Shown piece by piece: positions 1-7,400 of a stretch of 9,955 nt of DNA. Made by a program: the position numbers and the translations under genes. A model generated the notes under the pieces. It was not told the DNA's origin. It saw nothing but the letters and a program-made list of their open reading frames with translations, and did not search any database. Origin of the DNA: Turicibacter sp. (GTDB taxonomy: Bacteria > Bacillota > Bacilli > MOL361 > Turicibacteraceae); the NCBI GenBank assembly GCA_030531025.1, contig JAUMTV010000111.1, positions 1-9,955 on the forward strand, in the 5' to 3' direction. Position 1 is the first letter of the stretch. The number at the start of each line of letters is the position of its first letter.

Positions 1-200
1 CGTCTATAATCACGTGAATCAAAAGCTGATAGATATGTTTTCCCAATCCCTGTAATGGCTACTTCTGAAAACGGAAGTGAAACAACAATTGATATCATTG
101 ATTATTAAAGGCTTAAAGTCATTATGTATCAAGCTATTGAACATCTTCAAAGTTCTAATATAATCCCCTATAATCATTATGTAGTAATGCTAAAACAATA

Positions 201-242
201 AAAGACAGTTAGGTAGCACAATGTTACTTAACTGTCTTTTTT
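201..242 (+). terminator. Rho-independent terminator, plus strand
   Basis: An 11-bp perfect stem (201-211, AAAGACAGTTA, with 229-239, TAACTGTCTTT) encloses a 17-base loop with some further partial pairing (GTA/TAC). On the plus strand it runs into six T residues (237-242) and then TATAATTTA. This is the expected form for a terminator of a plus-strand transcript entering from the left edge. The A-rich left flank means it could also act weakly on the minus strand. Confidence 0.65.
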
Positions 243-288
243 ATAATTTATCTTACTATAAGACTTCCTAAGATGATTTACTTTTGAA

Positions 289-331
289 AAATAAAAATAG
301 ACTCAACTTATAAGCGAATCTATTTTTATTT
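289..331. terminator. AT-rich hairpin, possible bidirectional terminator
   Basis: A 13-bp inverted repeat (289-301, AAATAAAAATAGA, with 319-331, TCTATTTTTATTT) is extended by a short TC/GA pairing after one mismatch. The loop is about 11 bases. The stem is almost entirely A and T, so stability is modest. The U-rich 3' arm on either strand fits a weak terminator between convergent transcripts, but a small repeat of another kind cannot be excluded. Confidence 0.35.
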
Positions 332-399
332 GGGTAATTGCTGTTCAATTTTTGAAAGATTATCATCATTATTATATCATGAACACTAATTATCTTCTA

Positions 400-436
400 G
401 CAAAAACAAAAGAGCCACAACTCATGTCATGGCTCT
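400..436 (-). terminator. Rho-independent terminator of the DUF1659-DUF2922 operon
   Basis: A 7-bp stem (411-417, AGAGCCA, with 430-436, TGGCTCT) has a 12-base loop. Read on the minus strand it is followed by TTTTGTTTTTG (410 down to 400). It sits 8 bases after the stop codon of the DUF2922 gene, which is where the terminator of that short operon should be. Confidence 0.75.
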
Positions 437-443
437 CTCATAG

Positions 444-680
444 TTAAGCTAAATCAATTTCTTCAACTGTTTTCGTTGTTAAAGATGCGCCTAAAATACT
501 TGCATATTTTAGATCAGGATCTAAATCATCTAAGATTAAGATTTCATCATCAATGACACAGTTCATGAATTCTTTGATTTTATCATCACTTAAATCCTCG
601 GTTGGATTATTAATCATAATTGAACGTGTTTTGTTTTCAGTATCTTTAAACTTACAAGTGAGTGTGTATGTTTCTTCCAT
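444..680 (-). CDS. DUF2922 family small protein
   Basis: A 78-residue acidic, soluble-looking protein without a signal peptide or membrane segment. Length, the opening pattern (TYTLTCKFKDTENKTRSIMI) and the position directly behind a DUF1659 gene match the DUF2922 family, small proteins of Bacilli with no established function. The ATG at 680 has a GGGGG ribosome binding site (691-695) 10 bases upstream, and the gene begins 20 bases after the DUF1659 stop, so the two are cotranscribed. A hairpin terminator follows immediately. The pair looks like ordinary chromosomal content rather than part of the defence island. The family assignment is by pattern recognition; the biochemical role is unknown. 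Confidence 0.8.
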   Translation of the reverse strand: MEETYTLTCKFKDTENKTRSIMINNPTEDLSDDKIKEFMNCVIDDEILILDDLDPDLKYASILGASLTTKTVEEIDLA

Positions 681-700
681 AATCTTTTATCCCCCTTTAA

Positions 701-910
701 TTAGTCGATTAAACGATAATCTGCGACCACTGATTTCGTATGTGTTCCCGCTGCTAGTGCAATATACTTATCTCTAAAGTTTGATAACTCTTCATCGGTT
801 GTATCTAGGCGCACATTTGAAAAAGTTTTCGTTTTCGTGATGTCTTTTCCTTCCTCATCAAATCCATCTTTCATATAGATGGATAACTTGCGATCATAAA
901 TTTCTTCCAT
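701..910 (-). CDS. DUF1659 family small protein
   Basis: A 69-residue protein resembling the DUF1659 family, short uncharacterised proteins found in Bacilli and usually next to a DUF2922 gene, as here. It has no membrane segment or signal peptide, is charged in its first half and ends with a short hydrophobic stretch (YIALAAG). The ATG at 910 is supported by GGGGGAA (916-922) 5 bases upstream. A sigma-A-like promoter with nearby palindromes lies directly upstream, so this is the first gene of a two-gene operon that may be under repressor control. Function is unknown; no domain beyond the family resemblance is visible. Confidence 0.8.
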   Translation of the reverse strand: MEEIYDRKLSIYMKDGFDEEGKDITKTKTFSNVRLDTTDEELSNFRDKYIALAAGTHTKSVVADYRLID

Positions 911-940
911 GTCTATTCCCCCGAATTCATTATGTTTTTG

Positions 941-952
941 GGTAGCGCTACC
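941..952. promoter_or_regulatory. Operator-like perfect palindrome just downstream of the start site
   Basis: GGTAGCGCTACC is a perfect 12-bp palindrome placed about 9 bases after the -10 box, in the first bases of the predicted transcript. It is GC-rich within AT-rich DNA. Its position would let a dimeric regulator block promoter clearance. The regulator is unknown. In RNA it could also form a small 5' stem. Confidence 0.45.
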
Positions 953-961
953 TACAAGTTA

Positions 962-990
962 ATTATATCTTGATTTGCGTTTCCATCCAA
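962..990 (-). promoter_or_regulatory. Sigma-A-type promoter for the DUF1659-DUF2922 operon
   Basis: On the minus strand a perfect TATAAT (967 to 962) is preceded by TTGGAT (990 to 985) with an ideal 17-base spacer. The -35 box matches the TTGACA consensus at three of six positions, so the promoter depends mostly on its -10 box. Transcription should start near 955, leaving a leader of about 45 bases before the ATG at 910. Confidence 0.65.
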
Positions 991-1010
991 AGGTATATCG
1001 GATTTGGATG
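984..1010. promoter_or_regulatory. Inverted repeat overlapping the -35 box
   Basis: CATCCAAA (984-991) and TTTGGATG (1003-1010) form an 8-bp perfect inverted repeat with an 11-base centre. The left arm covers the -35 element of the minus-strand promoter at 962-990. The geometry (half-site centres about 19 bases apart, nearly two helical turns) fits binding of a dimeric regulator. No cognate protein is identifiable in the window. Confidence 0.35.
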
Positions 1011-1017
1011 TAGCTGA

Positions 1018-1045
1018 GAAACTCATTTATATCGGAAACTCATTT
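1018..1045. repeat. Short direct repeats upstream of the DUF1659 promoter
   Basis: GAAACTCATTT occurs at 1018-1028 and again at 1035-1045, 17 bases apart. TATATCGGA occurs at 994-1002 and 1028-1036. The copies suggest a local duplication or repeated binding sites in the intergenic region between the defence operon and the DUF1659 pair. Meaning unknown. Confidence 0.35.
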
Positions 1046-1113
1046 TTCTTTTATATTAGGGCTTTACTGATATCTTAGTCTAAGAAACCTTTAATAAATG
1101 AGATAAAAACAGA

Positions 1114-1149
1114 AAAAGGCTAATGACGTATCAACGTGATTAGCCTTTT
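1114..1149 (-). terminator. Terminator of the defence operon
   Basis: An 11-bp perfect stem (1114-1124, AAAAGGCTAAT, with 1139-1149, ATTAGCCTTTT) continues, after a G-G mismatch, into an inner ACGT/ACGT pairing with a four-base loop. Read on the minus strand the stem runs into TTTTTCTGTTTTT. It lies about 45 bases after the stop of the 99-residue gene, the last gene of the long minus-strand operon. The plus-strand tail (TTTTCTTTCTT) would also allow weak activity in the other direction. Confidence 0.75.
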
Positions 1150-1193
1150 CTTTCTTAAATTTATTTCTAAATGAATTTAGAATGAGATCTGAA

Positions 1194-1493
1194 TCAATAT
1201 TCTATTTTTTTCCACTTAATTTGTTCAATAGTTCTTTGAGATTTATCTTTTTGATCGTTGGCTATAAATAAAGGATATTTTGCTTTATATCTCCCAGCCA
1301 CTCCCCCATCTGTATATATTCCATAGTCTAGAATGGCGTTTTTAACTGCGGTAGCGGGATAATCATAGCAATCTAGAGAGACATTTTGTTTATACTCTAT
1401 GTGATCTACAATCTCTTGATAAGATAAATAATCATTATTTTCAAATGCTAGTAGCATATACTTTAATAAATCTTCTCTATTTTTATTTTTCAT
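1194..1493 (-). CDS. 99-residue hypothetical protein at the end of the defence operon
   Basis: I do not recognise this protein. It is small, charged and soluble-looking. Residues 8-30 (KYMLLAFENNDYLSYQEIVDHI) could form helices of a winged-helix-like fold, and residues 70-95 form a lysine-rich tail. There is no catalytic motif. It starts 8 bases after the sspE stop codon, and no Shine-Dalgarno sequence precedes the ATG at 1493 (upstream bases are AATTAAATAATATT). Translation therefore probably depends on ribosomes finishing sspE. A terminator follows, so it is the last gene of the operon. Its placement suggests an accessory, regulator or immunity factor tied to the nuclease, but this is inference from position only. 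Confidence 0.6.
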   Translation of the reverse strand: MKNKNREDLLKYMLLAFENNDYLSYQEIVDHIEYKQNVSLDCYDYPATAVKNAILDYGIYTDGGVAGRYKAKYPLFIANDQKDKSQRTIEQIKWKKIEY

Positions 1494-1501
1494 AATATTA
1501 T

Positions 1502-3627
1502 TTAATTCAATAATGAATTAATTTCCCCTTTTATTTTATCAAGTAATCGCTTATATCTATTATTTAATTCAAATGAATACATCTGATCATCGCTATCAAA
1601 GCTATTTTGATGTTGATAGTCTCCTTCTTCAATGAGATGCTCGGATAAATTTAACCTTGAAATCTCCTTAAAATACTGTTCTGGAGCCTTATCACTAATT
1701 TTATTATTTGTTTGCGAAAGAATATAGGTTCTATTTAATGAACTATTCAATGGATGTTTAGGATTTTTTCTTAATTGACTTGATGATTGTCCAAGCGAAG
1801 TTGCATTTTTTAATGGACGTATATGATGATCATCTACTTTTATTTCTCCATTCGTTATTTGCCAAGCGGTTAGCGTTATATTATCCATAAAATCAGGTGG
1901 ACAAGTAGATAATAAATATTGTAATAAAACTTTATGAACTGTAGTTGGAATTGATTGATCAGATTGGTTTAATAATAGTTCTTGATCACAATAGCCTGGA
2001 ACTTGAAAAATAGCATTCATATATTCACTATATATTGATGTATCCGTATATAAATAATAACGAATTTGATTAACATCCTTCAAACAACGTTCGTTTTGAT
2101 TTCTAGCATATAATCCTGAAAAAATAGATATCCAATACCAGGCTTCTAGTTTATTTAAACAAGCTTCATTATTCCATACATTATCATCAATTAACGTATT
2201 GGCTAATGGAACTAACATTAACTTATATTGTAATTCTTCAATTCTTGAAACTCCACAACGAATATTTAAAAATGCACAAGCACGTTTGATACCAGTTAAA
2301 ACTAAGTCGGTATAATTATTAATTTCATGATGTGTCAGACTTAATATACGTTGTCTTGAGATTATATCAGTTTTATGAAAAGCTAGTTCAGTTTGAAAAT
2401 CTAGATTATAATCCAATTCTTTACAATAAATCGATAATACATTTAAATACTGATTTTTCAATGATTCATTAACTTTCCCATCTTTAACTGTCATATTCGA
2501 AATATTCAATTCTGTTGGTCTTAGAGAAGTCATAAGTATCCGATTAGTCAGACTCTTTGGTAAAGGAAGTGGGCTTTCAAGTGTATCTTTAATACGTAAA
2601 CTTAGTGAGTTATATTCTTTATCTCGAGCTGCACGAGCAACAACTAAATCAAAATTGCTAAGTTTTGTCCCACCTCTATTGATGTTTTCAAAAATAATAA
2701 CAGCTCTACCTATTTCATCTGATTTTAATTGAATGATAGGAATATCTAATGATAAAATTTTTTCTAAATAGGTAGACAAATCAGCAACCCATGTTGAAGC
2801 TAATTGTTGCCAAAGACTATTCAACTCATTTTCATCGATTTCATTAATATCTTCTTGGATGTCAGGATTTACAGGTTCTAAATATTTAACGATTAAGTCT
2901 GTATCTCCATCCGCTTCTGCTTTTAAATCTCCTAATTTTTTATTGGCTATATTATTTAATACATTTTTGATTTTTTTCGTTCCTGCATGCTGATTTAGAC
3001 AATATAACGGAATTAAATAACGATTTGCACACTCTTTACAGAATTGATTATTAACTCTCTTTTGTTTTCTTTCTTCTGTTTCATTAGCTTTGAAAGTTAG
3101 TTCTTTGAAAACAACTCCAGGATTACACCATTTGTTTGTTAAAGTTTTTCCAATAGATTCATGAATCAAACGATTTTCAAAAACAATAGGATCTTGTTTT
3201 CTAAATATCTCTTCATTGAAAACTAATCGTTCATAACCAAAAATATCTTCTTCATCCTCTTCCGCATTAACACGTAAGAATAATCTGTTCTTTAATATTG
3301 GATAGACTTCATCCATAATATTTAACCAATTTTCATTATCATAAAAATCACAAAATGAGCTTTTTAAACTGGTAATTCTTTGCTGTCCATCTAATAGATA
3401 TAGACACTCTTCTGCTGGGGTTTCAATCATTGTAGAGTAACCTATTCTTTTAGAAGAAAAATCATCAGACTTTCCTTCTAAAAGTAGAATACTCCCTATA
3501 GGTAATCCTAATAAAACTGAAGCAACTAGATCTTTTTGCTGGTTTTTTTCCATTCAAGATCACGTTGAAAATTAGGTAGAACCAATTTTCTTTCATCAAT
3601 TTTTTGAAATAATTCACCTAAGAGCAT
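1502..3627 (-). CDS. sspE: SspE-like phosphorothioation-sensing nuclease (DUF262 + DUF1524), interrupted by a frameshift
   Basis: DUF262/DUF1524 protein in the sspE position after sspBCD. In the known system SspE senses phosphorothioated DNA, hydrolyses NTP through its DUF262 domain and nicks phage DNA with a C-terminal HNH domain. The start at 3627 has a ribosome binding site GGGGGAG 9 bases upstream and opens with LVLPNFQRDLEW, the usual DUF262 N-terminus (FQR at 20-22). That frame stops after 33 codons (TAG 3526-3528). The main frame is open from 3553 to 1502, but its first ATG (3553) has no ribosome binding site and an in-frame TGA directly ahead. The frames join at an A7 run (3543-3549): one extra A, or a -1 slip, yields 708 residues. 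In that product DGQQR is at 80-84, and the DUF1524 signature DDHHIRP (HH at 601-602) is followed by N632 and NNK at 641-643. Alternative: another DUF262-type restriction enzyme (GmrSD-like), but the context favours SspE. Confidence 0.85.
3543..3549 (-). other. A7 homopolymer at the sspE frame junction
   Basis: On the minus strand the context is TGG followed by seven A and then CCAGC. The upstream frame reads TGG AAA AAA ACC, and the downstream frame reads AAA AAA AAC CAG after a shift of -1. An 8-A tract would make sspE continuous. The site could be a sequencing or assembly error, a true loss-of-function indel, a phase-variable tract, or a place where ribosomes or RNA polymerase slip. The sequence alone does not decide between these. 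Confidence 0.85.
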
Positions 3628-3636
3628 TTTATAAAT

Positions 3637-3643
3637 CTCCCCC
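3637..3643 (-). promoter_or_regulatory. Ribosome binding site that fixes the sspE start
   Basis: GGGGGAG on the minus strand lies 9 bases before the ATG at 3625-3627. It identifies that ATG, rather than the unsupported ATG at 3551-3553 of the longer open frame, as the real initiation site. It lies in the 29-base gap after the sspD stop codon. Confidence 0.85.
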
Positions 3644-3656
3644 TATATTCTAATCG

Positions 3657-4475
3657 TTAAGAAAAGGTACACACACATGGAATAGATTGGGATTCATCAT
3701 CTTTTTCTTGAACTAAGACTTCAAATCCTTGTTCATCCATCATTTTTCGGTATTCTTCTAGAGTAAAACGTGTTCCATTTCTTTTTAAAATAGAAACATC
3801 CTTTTTGAATTCTTCTCTGAAACGACGTTCCATATCTTCTTGCTCTAAGTAACGGTCGGGCCATACTTTATATAGTGTGGCGTAATGACGATATCCACCA
3901 CGTACACAACGACCTGCACAATTGGCGTGTTCAAAACCAAGAGCATACATACGTGGTAATTTAATTCCCCATTCATTTTCAATAATATGTTTAGCATCTA
4001 AATCTTCTCTAAATGTTTCAATTAATGGAAAACGCGTTGCGACAGGTTCAATCGGAAAATGTTCATAGAAATTAGTTAAATTTTCTGCACGATGTTTTTC
4101 ATGTGGGCCTATCCCAAAATATAGGATAGGTTCATAACCTTCCATGCGTTTTTCTTCAATATAAATTAAAGTTTGACGAACTTTAATTTCTTCTGAACAT
4201 TTAGCAAGTCTAGAGTTTCCTAGATAACCCATATCAAAAAATACATCTTCAGGTGTACGCCCATCTACAATATACGTCATCTCTAATCCAATATAATCAG
4301 CCACTTCTTCCATAAAGCGATAATTATCTTCATCTTCCCACTGAGTATCTGTAAAGAATAACACACAGTTTTCTAAGCCATTTTGTTGTACCATACGATA
4401 GGCTACATATGCACTTGATGCACCGCCACTAAACATAGCTACGTGTAGTGGTTTTCTTTCTTCTTTAGGTAACAT
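3657..4475 (-). CDS. sspD: SspD-like PAPS-reductase family protein (PP-loop ATP pyrophosphatase)
   Basis: A 272-residue cytosolic protein of the phosphoadenosine-phosphosulfate reductase/PP-loop ATPase superfamily, which includes DndC and SspD. In phosphorothioation it is thought to activate the DNA backbone or sulfur with ATP. Residues 16-21 are SGGASS, the PP-loop, with Ser where the usual SGGxDS motif has Asp. Further marks are KC93SEEIK, the motif NC186AGRC190 followed by VRGG and PDRY, and a C-terminal PC267VC269 tail. These cysteines could bind an iron-sulfur cluster or carry sulfur, as in DndC. The gene starts one base after the sspC stop, and its GAGGAGG ribosome binding site lies in the end of sspC, so the two are translationally coupled. 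Codons and base composition look somewhat less AT-rich than in the neighbours. BrxP-like proteins of type 4 BREX are the main alternative, but no BREX partners such as PglZ are seen. Confidence 0.85.
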   Translation of the reverse strand: MLPKEERKPLHVAMFSGGASSAYVAYRMVQQNGLENCVLFFTDTQWEDEDNYRFMEEVADYIGLEMTYIVDGRTPEDVFFDMGYLGNSRLAKCSEEIKVRQTLIYIEEKRMEGYEPILYFGIGPHEKHRAENLTNFYEHFPIEPVATRFPLIETFREDLDAKHIIENEWGIKLPRMYALGFEHANCAGRCVRGGYRHYATLYKVWPDRYLEQEDMERRFREEFKKDVSILKRNGTRFTLEEYRKMMDEQGFEVLVQEKDDESQSIPCVCTFS

Positions 4476-4476
4476 A

Positions 4477-7400
4477 TTAAGCCTCCTCTACATCATTTAA
4501 CTTCTCATTAATGATCGTGTATAAAATATATTCTAATTCGTTATTTGTTATTCGTTTCCCTGAGCTATTAATCATTCGTTGTAAGTTATCTTGTAAGCTC
4601 TTAGCTCTTGGTGTTAATTCGGTTTTCATGATAAATTTTGTTGAGTCATTTAGTTTTAATGAAACATACTTTTCTTCATCAAAATCAGTTTCATTGACTG
4701 AAAGAATTAAATCAGTCATTTCGTTTATAAATGTTTGAGTAAAGCTATCTGTCCAATCAGAAGCATAAAATTCAAACAAACAATAAGATAACTCATTTAA
4801 TAATTCCACAGGTGTTTCGTGTTTACAAGCTAATAACTGTTGAATGAACTTATTATCTTTATTAGTTTCATATTTTTCTTTACCCCAACTGTAAAGATCA
4901 GTCATATCATTAGCTTTTAGTATTTCATTGTAAATCGATTGTACTCGATCTTCAAACCATCCGTCTAATGATGTTTTATATTGATTGAGATTAGTTAAAT
5001 GATTTTTTAACCATTTAAGGGAATCAGTTGGATCAACTTCTAAACGTCTAATATACGTTTTAAACAATAATAGTTCTTCTGTTTGCAAACTTGAAACTTG
5101 CGTATATCTAGGTAAACTTTGTAGCCAACCTAATAAGGCACTACTTGCTTGAATATGAATAGATTTATCACGAACATGCTCTGAAATATAGCCGCTAAAT
5201 AAATCTAACACCTGATTAAAGAATTCAAAATCTTGTTCATTAAAATTATTAACCTGATAAGTTATTCCCTCACTATTTACCACCATTTCACATAACTCAT
5301 GACTAGTGACCTTGCTAATATACTGACCTCGATTAAAAAACATAATATTTGACCAAATATCTTGTAACAATCCAACTAGAAGAACTGGAATAAGTGGCTC
5401 TCGAATTCCAAATGGTTTATCCCTAAAGACATTCACTAATGAACTGAATGAAGAGTTATTTTTCAATTCCTTCATTAAGGCTTCACGTAATTCGATCAAA
5501 TTAATATCTGTAATACTCTCTAAATCAGCAGAATTCATAATCCCATTATTTTTAAAGGTTGTAGCATAAATTAAATAATCTGGACCAAAGCCTTTAATAT
5601 TATAGTTATCTTGCTTCGGATAAGCTAAGATAGCATCAATAACCTTTTTGGATGCGCTTTTTTGAACATTAGCCACATTTCTTCGGTTAAAGGCTTCATT
5701 ATTGATCACAGGCGTATATGGATAATCTCTAAAGAACATGTCCGAAAGAATGTTTTTTAATTGTAACTCGCTTTGAATCATCAACACTCTTTCATGATGC
5801 GGAATAAACCACTGAGCTTTTGAAGGAAAAGAGGTTAGATTACTAATTAACTCCTTTAAGTAATACTCCGTTTCTTGTAGTTCAATTTGCAATTCAACCT
5901 GAACAAAAGAATCTTCATTTAATAAAGTATAATTTTCTAAAAGTGACTTAATTGCACAATATTTTTTAACATCTCTTTCAAATGTAGTTAAAGACTTATG
6001 GTAAATAACAAAGATATTATTATTAAATTCTTCTTTTAATTGTTGGATCTTTTGCTCTAGCTTAGTAACCTCTTCATCTGTTGGAATAATGAGATTAATT
6101 CTTGCATCTGAATTTTTATCTAAAAACTGATAAGATAAATCTTCTTTTAAAATCTCTTTATCAGTAAACACATGAATGGTACTAAAGCGAATCATTTTCT
6201 TTGTTAAGTTATAGCGATCAGCAGTGATGAATCGTTTTTCTAACAGAGATTCAATGATATTACATTGCATTTTTTCCGTAAGAGATAGATTAAATACTTT
6301 ATTTTCAATTTCTTTATCAATATCTACTGAACTACCTTCATACATCTCCCACTGAGAATATAAACGATTAAATCGAATGACTCTAAATCCTCGAAGTTTA
6401 GCAAGTAATTGTTCCGTATATGATAAATCGAACTGTTGGGCATACGAAATGAACTCAGTTGTCAACGGTTGATTAGAATTCATATTCGTAATTTGCCAAA
6501 GTGTAATAAATTTTAAAATCTCCATCATATTCTCATAGTAGTCTGAGTTTTTATTTTGTGGCAGTTTCGTTTTATTTTTTAAATACGTCTTTAATAAGGC
6601 GTGTTTTTCTTCAATTTGAGAGATGCTTTTTAAATCTGGAAAGAAGAAGTCAAACAATTTAGAAGGTTTATAATAACCCGATTCATTTTTTAAAAAATAT
6701 TTTAAGCCGTTTGTCTCTGTACTATCTAAGAACGTGAAAAGTGTTCGTTCATTTTGTCCAAAAATATTAGAAAGCGGCATTAATAACCTTAAAGTGATTG
6801 GGTGTAGCGGGTAACATCCAGCAACAACTAATGATTGGAGTTCTGTACGGTTTAGATTAAAAATAGGATATTGTCTTAGTAAGTTTAAATGTGCTTCTAA
6901 TTCAAATGCGTTAATATCAGTCGCTCTTTCTTTAGAAATAATACATTCCGCAATATTTAAAAACATATTTGTATTTGAACTAATATACTGCTTCTTAAAA
7001 CGCTTTTCAATACGCTGAAATTCATCTCTAAATTTTGAATTTTCATCAAAATAGTGTCTCATATCTTTATGAGAGATAAGAACTAATTGTGCATTATTGA
7101 TTCCATGATCAAATAACTCTGCTAAATCTTGAAGATATTGCATCGTCACATAGGTTTTATCCTCAGGTAATGTTTGTAGGAAACGTCCAAACTCATCATA
7201 AATAAAAATTAGCCCATATCCTTGTTCGTTTAACTGATGTAAGATATTCTCCATTTCAAGAATAAAATTATCATTATTCGTATAATTGAAGGTTGCACCT
7301 GCTGTTAATTGACTATAAATCTTTTGAAATAATTCAATCGTATCTTCATTAAGTGATTCAATTTCTAAACTAAATGTTTTAATCGTTTTTCCATAAGTGT

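Larger units (their letters stand above)
1..443. other. Gene-poor left flank, possible 3' end of a plus-strand gene
   Basis: No convincing gene is visible here. In plus frame 1 the sequence from 10 to 105 reads as a protein-like stretch containing YVFPIPVMATSENG and ends at a TAA (106-108). It is preceded by an in-frame TAA at 7-9. The same frame then runs through an ATG at 124 to another TAA at 199-201, just before a plus-strand hairpin with a T tract. This could be the degraded or frameshifted tail of a gene arriving from the left, ending at that terminator. I do not recognise the peptide. The rest (243-443) holds two hairpins and otherwise nothing I can identify. Confidence 0.3.

Noticed and set aside
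553..777. 74-codon plus-strand open frame
   Set aside because: It lies antisense to the DUF2922 and DUF1659 genes, has no ribosome binding site, and its peptide looks like a reverse-strand shadow.
1073..1085. Inverted repeat TCTTAG-T-CTAAGA
   Set aside because: A one-base loop cannot form a hairpin, and there is no promoter or gene start next to it. It may be a protein site, but nothing else supports this.
1502..3553. Annotating sspE as an intact 683-residue protein starting at 3553
   Set aside because: That ATG has no ribosome binding site and a TGA directly ahead, and the conserved DUF262 N-terminus sits just upstream in the other frame with a strong ribosome binding site.
4511..4738. 75-codon plus-strand open frame
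   Set aside because: Antisense to the C-terminal part of the SspC-like gene, with no start signals and no recognisable product.
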